A DNA stretch of 22,500 bases from Paulinella micropora (lineage: Eukaryota; Cercozoa; Imbricatea; Euglyphida; Paulinellidae), in contig WBZZ01001175.1 of NCBI GenBank assembly GCA_019918135.1, forward strand, positions 5,001-27,500. The letters are read 5' to 3'. Made by a program: the position numbers and the translations under genes. The notes under the pieces are model-generated. The model did not search any database. It saw nothing but the letters and a program-made list of their open reading frames with translations, and was not told where the DNA came from. Shown piece after piece: positions 1-9,678 of the stretch. Numbering within the stretch: position 1 is the first letter of the stretch; each line of letters starts with the position of its first letter.

Positions 1-1750
1 CGGCGGGCGAGGCTGGCAAGTTGGTGACAGTGCTGGCAGCGGTGCTGCGTGCAGGGGATCCGGACGTGACCGCTATGCCTACCCTCTCACACAATCTCTC
101 TACCATTCTCTCCAACAGATCCTCCTTGTCAATTGCTGGAGGTTGTGGTTTGTTGCCGGTTTTGGTGATTTTCTTCTCAACCGGTTCATCCTCACCATCC
201 TCTGCCTCGCCCTCATCTGCCTCTTGCACACGTGGAGTATTTTTCTTACTACCCTTTATCTTATTGTGTTTTGTTTGTTCTGCTTTTTGCTTTTGTTTTT
301 CTTCTTGTTCTTTTTCCTGTGCTTCTTTTGCCTGTCTTTCCCGTTCTTGCTGCTGTCTGTCTTCTAACAACTTAGTTATGTTCTGAGTGTGCTTGCCTAG
401 TGCGATCGCTAGCATGGCTTCAACCTGGCCCGCGGTAAGGGAGGCAGGCGCTTCTCCTCCCTCCTCCTCCTCCTCCTCCTCCGCCTTCTGCACCCACAAT
501 GTATTTGCAGAAATAAAAGCGAACAGCGTTTGCATACGGAAAGCTAAAGCAGATTATGTGAGATTATGTAATATTAGAAGCTTTACCTTACTCACAGACT
601 TTGACTTGTCTTTGGGCTTCTTGCCCCCCGACGGAGTTTCTACACATAATTGACACACACCATAAAGTCCGGATATAAATGCAGCAGCAATATGCAACGA
701 TGGACGAAAATCAAATGAGTTTCCTTACTTTTGTTGTTGGTCTTGGGCTTTTTGGTTGCTGGCTCCGGCATTATAACCTCCTCGACCTCCTCCTCGTCTC
801 CGTCCATGCCTGCAGTAGTTTCTGCATATACACACACATAAAACTCAGACTTGCGAGGCAAGGCAAGAAACAGCCTGACCATTTTTGAGGTTTTTGACCC
901 TGAGAGAATTTCGCGGCATAGTCACGGCGGCGGAGTTGGACTTGGGGAGTTTCTAAACGACAAGGTGGGGGGGGGGGGGGAGAGGTAAAGACAAAGAAAG
1001 AAAAAAAAGAAAGAAAGAAAGAAAAAAAGAAAAAAAGAAAGAAAAAAAGAAAGAAAAAAGAAAGAAAGAAAGAAAGAAAAAGAAAGGAAGGAAAAGAAAG
1101 AATGTGTGTATGTACATTTGCTTCGGCAGCACAGTCCGCCAGAAGGAACTCCAGCTTTCTCCACTTGCGAAGAAGGGGGGGGATGGTGGGATTCCCAACG
1201 TACGGCTTAAACAAGGGGGCTATATCTTTGTCGAAGTCCAAGGGTGAATCTCCAAGGTAGACGGAGCGCTTGTAGTTGAAAACGTAAAAGCCCAGCAGCT
1301 GCAGATGCTTCGAGTCTGCAACCCCGTCCCCGGTGGTGTCGACTTCCCGAACGGCCATGATGTAGCGTTTGGTGCCTAAATTGAGGAAAGAAAGAATAAA
1401 TTAACAACAAATCAATAAATAATAACAACAATATTAACAACAAAAGAGAGAGAAAGAGAGGTGGGGGGGGGGGAGAGAGACACTGCAGGAAGAAGAAGAA
1501 AAAGAAGAAGAAAGAAAGAATAAAAAAAAGGGGGGGTGGGAGAGGAAGACAATGACAGAAATACTATTAGAGAGATAGAGGGCGAGAGAGAGAGAGAGAC
1601 CTGTCAGAGAGAGAGAGAGAGAGAGAGCAGAAGGAATTTTTACTTCGGTTTCTGTCGGCTTGACCCTTTTTGCGCCAATCCGGTGGAAAGATCAAGGCTA
1701 GCCTGCAAGGGACAGTGGATGGCGTGAGGGTGGGACTGGGGAGGGAGAGA

Positions 1751-1812
<62 letters not shown>

Positions 1813-1814
1813 GA

Positions 1815-1881
<67 letters not shown>

Positions 1882-2035
1882 GACCCAGGAGCGCTTGCTG
1901 TTTCCCATTCGCAGGTTTCCACTTGCGTCTTGGGGCCCAACAGAAAATCGTGGTACTTGGTCAGCCTGACGTTGAGTACCAAGGCTCCCTCCCGGACCTT
2001 GTTGTCGTCCGTCGTCAGCTTCAACAGCAAGCTTC
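1..2035 (-). CDS. Spliced gene of unknown function, 3' part (seven exons)
   Basis: I do not recognise the family. Exons on the minus strand are about 2035-1885, 1702-1644, 1375-1116, 952-880, 821-729, 639-587 and 487 to beyond base 1. All six introns are GT-AG and the phases agree (2,1,0,1,1,0), giving about 390 residues with no stop. The N-terminal exons hold an ordinary folded-looking stretch, including VDTTGDGVADS, a Gly-Asp loop seen in many uncharacterised protist proteins. The middle is lysine-rich and NLS-like (ATKKPKT, GGKKPKDKSKS). It is followed by a poly-Glu run and a long charged Q/E/K-rich segment that should form a coiled coil. A nuclear location is inference only. The true start is not found: upstream sequence is a 1.2-kb microsatellite block, probably another intron. 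The gene runs off the left edge of the window. Confidence 0.6.
964..1104. repeat. G run and (GAAA)n tract in an intron
   Basis: About 15 consecutive G at 966-980 are followed by a (GAAA)n/(GAAAA)n tract to about 1100. The block fills the intron between the exons 1375-1116 and 952-880 of the minus-strand gene. On the transcribed strand it is a pure pyrimidine tract ahead of the acceptor at 954-953. Confidence 0.85.
1381..1640. repeat. (GA)n / (GAAA)n microsatellite in an intron
   Basis: Purine-rich simple sequence: AATAA repeats, then GAGAGA and GAAGAA tracts, with short G runs at 1463-1472 and 1530-1536. It occupies the intron between exons 1702-1644 and 1375-1116 of the minus-strand gene. 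No reading frame here looks real. Confidence 0.8.
1753..1880. repeat. Two giant G homopolymers (59 and 64 nt)
   Basis: An uninterrupted G run covers 1753-1811. After GAGAGA comes a second run over 1817-1880. Both lie in the intron between exons 2035-1885 and 1702-1644 of the minus-strand gene, so the transcript would carry C runs. The plus strand could form stacked G-quadruplexes. The exact lengths are likely to be unreliable in any assembly. Confidence 0.9.
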
Positions 2036-2040
2036 CCCCC

Positions 2041-2171
2041 GTCCCAACATCAACAACATCAGCAACAACAACAACAACAGAAAAGACAAGAAGAAGAAGA
2101 AGAAGAAGAAGAAGAAGAAGAAGAAGAAGAAGAAGAAGGAAAAGGAGGAGGAGGAGGAGGAGGGGGAGAAG

Positions 2172-2203
<32 letters not shown>

Positions 2204-2292
2204 TGTATGTATGTATGAAAGTTTGTATGTTTGTATGTATGTATCTATGTATGTGTGTATATGTATGTATACCAGTCCAACAACAACAAGTT

Positions 2293-2337
<45 letters not shown>

Positions 2338-2486
2338 GAAAAGAGAAGAAGAAGAAGAAGAAGAAGAAGAAGAAGAAGAAGAAGAAGAAGAAGAAGAAGA
2401 AGAAGAACAGAAAAGAAGAAGAAGAAGAAGAAGAAGAAGAACAACAACAACAACAACAACAGAAAAGAGAAGAAGAAGAAGAAGAA

Positions 2487-2551
<65 letters not shown>

Positions 2552-2650
2552 AGTATGTATGTATGTATGAAAGTTTGTATGTTTGTATGTAATAAAATGT
2601 ATCTATGTATGTGTGTATATGTATGTATACCAGTCCAACAACAACAAGCT

Positions 2651-2686
<36 letters not shown>

Positions 2687-2813
2687 GAAAAGAGAAGAAG
2701 AAGAAGAAGAAGAAGAAGAACAGAAAAGAGAAGAAGAAGAAGAAGAAGAAGAAGAAGAAGAACAACAACAACAACAACAACAGAAAAGAGAAGAAGAAGA
2801 AGAAGAAGAAGAA

Positions 2814-2890
<77 letters not shown>

Positions 2891-3160
2891 AGAAGAAGAA
2901 GAAAAAGAAGAAGAAGAAGAAGTAAGTATGTATGTTTTGTATGTTTGTATGTATGGATGTATGTGTGTATATGTATGTATACCAGTCCAACAACAACAAG
3001 TTACAACAACAACAACAACAACAACAGAAAAGAGAAGAAGAAGAAGAAGAAGAAGAAGAAGAAGAAGAACAGAAAAGAAGAAGAAGAAGAAGAAGAAGAA
3101 GAAGAAGAAGAAGAAGAAGAAGAAGAAGAAGAACAACAACAACAACAGAAAATATAAGAA

Positions 3161-3193
<33 letters not shown>

Positions 3194-3256
3194 AAACAAG
3201 AAGAAGAAGAAGAAGAAGAACAGAAAAGAGAAGAAGAAGAAGAAGAAGGAGGACAC
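2041..3256. repeat. Higher-order repeat of (GAA)n, (CAA)n and (TATG)n
   Basis: The block is mostly GAA and CAA trinucleotides, but it is organised. A module of TATG repeats, then ACCAGTCCAACAACAACAAG, then (CAA)n, CAGAAAAG and (GAA)n recurs three times. The ACCAGTCC marker falls at 2271, 2629 and 2981, a period of about 355 bp. All six frames are open because of the triplet repeats, giving poly-Glu, poly-Arg, poly-Lys, poly-Gln and poly-Asn. I treat these as artefacts. The block probably lies in an intron or upstream of the minus-strand gene. Confidence 0.85.
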
Positions 3257-3745
3257 TTGGACACGGGGGAGAGTGAAGACTCACACACTGGCGACGGGTA
3301 GGCGGGATCAAGAGAAGGCGGGTAAGTTGGTTGAAGTAGAATTTACGGGAAGTTGTTCAAAGTACGACCACAACACCAAATTTTTTCTCGAGAGGAGGTA
3401 GTGGAGCGCCACGTTGTTGCACGTAGAACGCCAACATTATTGCAAGATTTGAAATGAAAACATATTTCCTGCTCTTGGTGAGTCTTAACTTGAGCCGGAA
3501 TGATCTTGCTTTTTTTTTTTCTTGGGTCTGGCAGCAGAAAACGATGCACAAAAACAAGCCCAAAAACGCTCGTTTCTGGTTGGATTATGAGGCCTATCTG
3601 TCCAGCCGGCTGGTGCCATGCCACGAAAACATTTGCACTATGTTGTTTGCGTGTGGCCTTTCGTTTGCAATGAATTTTGTCTGAGAAAACAGCTCCGTTG
3701 TTGCAATCTGAAGATACAGTCTCTGGGTCGGCCATGTCTGAATTT
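3257..3745. other. Unassigned stretch with diverged repeat remnants
   Basis: No convincing gene. The words AACTTGAGCCGGAATG at about 3487-3502 and GAATTTTAGC near 3740 match the 175-bp tandem repeat that follows, so this is at least partly a diverged copy. A minus-strand frame of 130 codons (3735-3343) crosses these remnants and has no family resemblance. The start of the segment (3257-3330) could hold an upstream exon of the minus-strand gene, but I see no splice pair that proves it. Confidence 0.4.
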
Positions 3746-4490
3746 TAGCAAAACTTTGTGCATTGAATGTGCAGTGGAAACCAAAGTATTGTAAACGATT
3801 TTATGTTTCCGGCTCTTTCTGAAGCTCAACTTGAGCCGGAATGCCTGTGCTTTGTTGTTTTGTGTATTTGTTTTTATAATAGCAGTGCACAAACCTTTGT
3901 CGTTGGCCATGTTTGAATTTTAGCCAAGATTTGTGCAGTTGGTGTGCAGGGGAAACCAAAGTATTGTAAACGATTTTATGTTTCCGGCTCTTTCTGAAGC
4001 TCAACTTGAGCCGGAATGCATGTGCTTTGTTGTTTTGTGTATTTGTTTTTATAATAGCAGTGCACAAACCTTTGTCGTTGGCCATGATTGAATTTTAGCC
4101 AAGATTTGTGCAGTTGGTGTGCAGGGGAAACCAAAGTATTGTAAACGATTTTATGTTTCCTGCTCTTTCTGAAGCTCAACTTGAGCCGGAATGCCTGTGC
4201 TTTGTTGTTTTGTGTATTTGTTTTTATAATAGCAGTGCACAAACCTTTGTCGTTGGCCATGTTTGAATTTTAGCCAAGATTTGTGCAGTTGGTGTGCAGG
4301 GGAAACCAAAGTATTGTAAACGATTTTATGTTTCCAGCTCTTCTGAAGCTCAACTTGAGCCGGAATGCCTGTGCTTTGTTGTTTTGTGTATTTGTTTTTA
4401 TAATAGCTGTGCACAAACCTTTGTCGTTGGCCATGATTGAATTTTTAAATTAGCCAAGATTTGTGCAGTTGGTGTGCAGTTGATATACAA
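3746..4490. repeat. 175-bp satellite-like tandem repeat
   Basis: About four near-identical units plus diverged ends. The shared word GAGCCGGAAT lies at 3833, 4008, 4183 and 4357, giving periods of 175, 175 and 174 bp. Each unit holds the inverted pair CCGGCTC/GAGCCGG (3810-3816 with 3833-3839 in the first clear unit), weakened by base changes in units three and four, and the palindrome GCTCAACTTGAGC. Repeated minus-strand frames of about 90 codons arise from the repeat itself. The period is not a multiple of three, so a coding role is unlikely. Confidence 0.85.
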
Positions 4491-4972
4491 AAATTGTAAA
4501 TAATTTTATGTTTTCTTATATTTTTAAAGCTTATATTAAGCAGGAATCATGATGGTTTTTTTTTCCTGTCTGTTCTTCCAGTAGCACAGCAAAACAATCA
4601 TGCGTACAGACATATGTGTATACATAGACTCATTTACACTTTCTTCTTCTTATTATTATTATTCTTATTCTTGTTCTTTTTTTTTTCCCTGCTCCTCCTC
4701 CTCCTCGTCCTTCTTCTTATTCCTGTTCTTCTTCTCCTTTCCTTTTTACTACTACTACTACTACTACTACTGCTACTACTACTACTACTACTGATGGCGT
4801 TTCTTGTGTTTTTTGTTTGTTTAGCAGTTGTATAGTCAACCGCAATCCTCATCGAGCAGCACGTCATCAGCCTGGTTCAAACCAGGCCTGGTTCTCTCTC
4901 TTTCTCTCTTCCTCTCTTTCTCTCTCTCTTACTCTTTCTTTTTTTCTCTATGTTTGCTTCTTTTCTTTTTCT

Positions 4973-5004
<32 letters not shown>

Positions 5005-5278
5005 TTCTTCTTCTTCTTCTTCTTCTTCTTCTTCTTCTTCTTCTTCTTCTTCTTCTTCTCCTTCTTCTTCGTGATCTACATTATACATGCTCAACAACCA
5101 ACCCCCCCCCCCTCCCCCCACCCACATGTATATGTATTGTTCTGTCTAGTTCCATTTACATTTCTCTCCTACCCAAACGCCGTCCCTGTTTGTCTTCACT
5201 CGCGTGAAACGTCAGAAAATGATGTTTTTGTTTTTTCTTAATTGTTTCTAATTGTTTCTGTCTTGATTTTTTTTTTAG
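4491..5278. other. Pyrimidine-rich non-coding region upstream of the SET gene
   Basis: Simple repeats dominate: CTT/TTA-rich 4640-4745, (ACT)n 4747-4793, (CT)n around 4900-4935, (TTC)n 4969-5070 and a C run at about 5102-5110. A non-repetitive island at about 4824-4889 lies between an acceptor-like TTTGTTTGTTTAG and a GT. It contains the inverted pair CCTGGTT/AACCAGG (4871-4886). It could be a 5' untranslated exon of the downstream gene, because a good acceptor (T-tract then AG) sits at 5277-5278, just before the start codon. The phase does not support coding continuity. Confidence 0.5.
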
Positions 5279-5286
5279 GTGTGGTC

Positions 5287-8200
5287 ATGTCCAGTATGTT
5301 GCACACCGCCAGGAAGGCACCGATATCTGTAAGATATTTGGAAGGAAAAGGCGGTGTTGGTGTCTTCGCAGACACGGCGCTGCCTGCTGGCTTCGCTCTG
5401 GGAGAGTTGGGCCCTGGCGGAATTCCTTTGGGACCGGACACTGACGCTGTTTTCGCACAGCACTACACCATGAAAGTTTACAATACTCTATGTGTTGGGA
5501 TGCACCTATCGACTTCATAAGCAAAAACAGCAGGAATCCTATGCATTTACTCAACAGCGCTTGTGTTGCTTTCAACGGCCGGACCAGATCGTCTAATGCC
5601 AAGGTGTGCAAGCTGGATCAAGTAGTGAGACTGACACATGAAGTCGGCAAGAACCAGCAAATTTTTCTCACGTACCGAGAGAACCCAAACTTGTCAGTAA
5701 CTACTAGCCCCAGCGATGGACATCCTGACTGGATGAAGGACGCTGCATCGTTCAAACTCGGGAAAACTATTCCTGTGTGGGCACTTGACAGGGCGGAAGG
5801 GCGCCAGCTTTTTTTTATTGTGCCTCCAGATGAATATCCATTGCCTCCGAAGTCAATTTCACTGTCGTCGTCCGAGAAGGAAGCACTCATCCGAAGCTTG
5901 TCTGTCAGTATTCAGCCGCTGACAAAGTCAGTTTCGATGAGTGAGGAGAAAAAGCTCAAACTTTTGGAGAGTCTCAGCGATGAGCTTACAGTTCCTTGCG
6001 ACTCTGGCAACAGCTTGAAGCGGCAGTCATCTGATACAACTGTTATTCTTGAGCGCGCATCTAGTTCAACGGTCAGAATAATTCTTGCGCCCGTGTCAAT
6101 CTAAGGATTTTTTTGTTTGCTATTATTGTTGTCCAGATCACTCCATATGATCGGGGAGCATGGTCGAGCACCATCGCGTTCGGAGACGGGCAGTCTGCTA
6201 TGTTTGCCTACAATGCAGTTGTGAAGGGAGAAAGGGTAGCTGCTACTTCTCTCTCTCTCTCTGTCTCTCTCTCTGACACATATGCATAAAAACCTTTAAA
6301 ATTACAGGCTACTGATATGCACACGGTTTTGCCTGCCCCGGACTCAGATTCTTCCGCCCCGGACTCTGATTCCAGCTCAGTTCACACGGACGAGGGTCAC
6401 GCGCATACGAGGCTGTTTGTCCCCACAGGAACTCCCGAGGTCACTAATTCCAAAGCTATACTCACATACATTTCTTTCTCGCTTTCAATTTCTGATTCTT
6501 ACATCGCATGATCCATTACTACAGGGAATTGAAGGAATCATGGCTGAGTGGGAAGAAGATCCCAGCAATACGGATGGTGGTTCTGAGCGGAGTTCGACTG
6601 GCGCACTGCCGCCTTTCCGCCCCGCCTACAACGTCGATGAAGTCAAGGAATCACACCTGCCTTTGTACGTCAGCATGAAGCTGACTGTTCCGCGTGTTGT
6701 ACGGCCGAGAGCGGACCCACTTCGACCATACCGCATGAAAAGCCGAAATCAGCGCGAGGCCCCATTGCAGCGGCCTGCTGCTTTTGCGAAATATTTGGGT
6801 ATGACGTATGGCGAGCTCGAGCACATTGTTCAATCAGTGTGTTGTGCGAAATGGAAATGTTATTCTTTCATTGACACACGTGAGGTGATGGAGGCGAGAG
6901 CAAAGACATGCTCTATTTCCTTAGAAGAGCTCTATACCTGGGTTCACAGCCAATTGGAAGCTATGTCGACACCCTCCGGCTCTGTCCAGTACTTCTTTCA
7001 GACTGAGGAGGTTTGTAAAGAAATGTGGCAGCGAATATTTGCTATCGGGGACGCTGTGCTGGCAAGGGCACGCAGGCTTCTCGACAACAACGCCTCAGTC
7101 TACATCAAACTGAACAGTACCCAAGCTGAGGTTTCCGACATTGTCTCGATTCTGCTTTGTGAGCGCTTTTCCATCGACCCGGAAATCTGTACCGACGGCA
7201 AATGGAAGATTCAGGAAATGGCATCCGACGCGGGAGTTCATCGGTACGTTCGAGAACATTGGAAGGAGGCGTGTCAGCGGTTTGGTGGTTCTCAGCGAGT
7301 TAATCATCTACAGCCGCCTGACGATAATACCATCAACGAAGTATGGCGCACAGACTACAAACATGTCACGCTCATGCGAGGTACAATCTATTTCCATTTC
7401 TCTGTGCTAATTTCATTCTTGTTTGCTCGTTTGCTTTCTTCGGCCGTCACATCTGTCTTTATTTGTTTTGTTATCACATTTAGCGGGTGATTTCTCTAAG
7501 GACGATATCTGCACCGAACTTGCGGCCGAGCACGCCAGGGGTTTCAAGAGTACAGCCGAGGCTCAAGATTGGCGCCGGCGCAATCAGCTGCACCACAAGG
7601 TAAATTGTTTCTCTCCATCACGCAATACTCATATCAATCGTATGATTTAGATGCACAGAAAGGTCCGCCTGGAAGCATGGCAGAAAAAAAAAAGCGCTCC
7701 TCATGACCAGCATTCGTTGGTCATTTCGACTGACATGAAGCCCCCGGTGAAGATTCCGTCATGTCGCCGACGTTCCAAGGATTTCAAAGGCAAAATGGTA
7801 TTCCGCCTTTGCATCGGGATGACAACGTGCCACACTACTGACACGCACTTTATTTTCGCCTATTTGGAGGGGGCAGTGGACAAGGGTGTTAACAGTAACA
7901 TCACGATGCTTGCCGCTATGATTCACTGGGAGCTATGGCAGGCCAAGACAATGCCTGCCTGGAAACTGAACTTGTACTGGGACGGCGCCGGAGACAACGT
8001 GGCATGGCCGATGCTGGGATTCGGCTGTCATGTTGTGGCCAACGACGTGTACGGTGAGTTTCAGAGTAATCGTATGGTCAAGGGGCACGGCCACGATGGC
8101 GATGACCAGGACTTCAGAGTCATGCAAATAGGGTGGAACACGACCTTTCTTACCACCAATCTCGCTCAAGCGCTACTCAAACTCTTGCTGGCCTTCAAAA

Positions 8201-8455
8201 CGAAGAGGGAGCGATACGTGATTATGCTCCTGACTTGTAACTACGACTGGCAAACCCTCTACAGTCCGTGTATGAACAAACACTTCAAGAACTACGCTAG
8301 ACCCTTGGCCTGGCGCATCCGCAAAACGGAACCCGGCGCTCTGCCGACTGCGGAAGTCAAGACGTGGGGCGCCGCTCAGCCGGAGTGGCATGGGGTCAAC
8401 GATGACCCGAAGGGGGATCCCATCAAGCTTTTTGTTAATCGCCCCGGTCAGACCG

Positions 8456-8502
<47 letters not shown>

Positions 8503-9678
8503 CTATCATTTTCATCGCGCAACTTGATTTTATACTTGTTTGAACTTTTTCTTGTCTTGCAGCGAGCAATTTGCCTCCAAAGCTGCCCGTTGGTGCTTTT
8601 GTCAACCCTCGCTTGAAGAAGGACATTCGCACTCTGGCCAAGTACCAATCTGCACAGGAGAGAGAGTGGGTTGAGGAAATGCTACAGGCCAAAAACCTCA
8701 CTCGAATTTACTTTGACGGTGCATATGGCGATGGCGGCCTTCCCGGCCGCCCAGCTCACATGGAGTGTGTCGACGCTACGGGGAAGGTATGGCGAGTTGA
8801 GCTGCGTGTTGTCGACGAACTACCGTCCAATTGGATGGAGTTGCCCCCACAACGAGCGGAAAAAATCCAAGCACTTCACCAGTTGACTCCGGAGGAGCTC
8901 CAGTCCTTGCCCCGTACATACTTTTGCAATGATCGGAACCCGCCGGCTCATCCGCCATGGCGAGGGGCCCGGGAGCTGACAGCCGACGAAAGGCTGGCAC
9001 AAGATATTGCTTTCGGAAACACCACTGAGCCATGGAGGAAGGTGTCACTGCTTCTTCAGGAGTGCTCCGACAAGGAGGCTTTTCAGGCTAAGCACATGGT
9101 TGTGAAGGAGCTTAAGCAGTGGCTGCGGCTACACGGTGTGGCAAGCCAAAACGCCGACCGCAAGCAATTCCTCAAGCCGAAGCTAGTCGATCTTGCATGG
9201 GAACATTTTCAAGTCTGTGCGTGCGGACTGGAGGAGCACGACGATGAGAAAGCGCCTCCCGCGGTCCAGCCAGAACCTGACCCTGAAGGTACTTGTTTTG
9301 TGTCGCTTCCCATAGTATGTAGGATATGATGTCGTAGGGGCAGCCCTTGCAAGCGGAATCGTCCGTGGACGCGGAGGCAATCGCGCGAGGGGACGGCGAC
9401 GAGGACGCCGTGCCGCAGGCAGTGGCAGAGGTCGCGCTCAAAAGCGAGCGCAAGGGGCACAAGCAAGTGAACAGCACGTTGCTGGCAGAGGTCGCGCCCA
9501 CAAGCGGGCGCGACGACCAAGTGTTCAACACCCTGGTTCCTGGCCCTGGAAATGCCCAACTTGTGGGTTTTTGAACGAAGAAGGAGGCGATGTCTGCGAG
9601 CTCTGTAATTGGCCGGACCCTGTCTCCGGCATGGAGGGTACCACTGACTCCGATGACGACGATGAGCCGTTAGCATAG
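5287..9678 (+). CDS. SET / DUF7869-like transposase / SAP / RanBP2 zinc-finger fusion protein
   Basis: Exons 5287-6071, 6137-6235, 6308-6439, 6525-7380, 7484-7599, 7651-8446, 8563-9288 and 9338-9678 join in phase at seven GT-AG introns (49-116 nt) to about 1,282 codons. Residues about 15-135 look like a SET domain: GKGGVGVFA, then LLNSACVAFNG and SNAKV, ending IFLTYREN. Residues about 680-880 resemble the DUF7869 RNase H-like core: Asp in VISTDMKPP (about 690), Asp in YWDGAGDN (about 773), then KGHGHDGDDQDF (about 806-817). A SAP-like helix pair (VKELKQWLRLHGV) lies near 1107-1140, then an RG-rich linker. A RanBP2-type finger sits at W1240: W-x-C-x2-C-x3-N-x6-C-x2-C. The start follows a strong acceptor at 5277-5278. 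One oddity: a 2-nt shift near 5494 must be removed to keep the SET frame. It could be a transposon-encoded or domesticated chromatin protein; exons are well supported, function is inferred. Confidence 0.75.
8457..8497 (+). repeat. 41-nt T run in intron 6
   Basis: An uninterrupted T homopolymer lies inside the 116-nt intron (8447-8562) of the SET/DUF7869 gene, about 65 nt before its TTGCAG acceptor. Reading through the donor gives a false poly-Phe end, which hides the exon join. Confidence 0.9.

Noticed and set aside
1567..1969. Frames of poly-Gly or poly-Pro across the G runs
   Set aside because: They are products of homopolymer DNA. The splice phases place this DNA in an intron.
1923..3401. 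Very long frames of poly-Glu, poly-Arg, poly-Lys, poly-Gln, poly-Asn and their minus-strand counterparts
   Set aside because: Triplet microsatellites leave all frames open. There is no unique sequence and several frames overlap fully.
3638..4414. Family of minus-strand proteins starting MANDKGLCTAIIKTN
   Set aside because: They repeat because the DNA repeats. The 175-bp period breaks the frame each time and nothing resembles a known protein.
3746..4490. CRISPR-like array
   Set aside because: Units are contiguous 175-bp tandem copies without unique spacers, in eukaryotic-type DNA.
8451..8499. Poly-Phe C-terminus of the transposase exon
   Set aside because: It is read-through into an intron. 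A donor at 8447 and acceptor at 8561-8562 restore phase and the protein.
9172..9676. Minus-strand frames opposite the last exons of the SET/DUF7869 gene
   Set aside because: They are Arg/Ser/Pro-rich shadows of the GC-rich RG region, whose sense strand gives a perfect zinc finger in phase.
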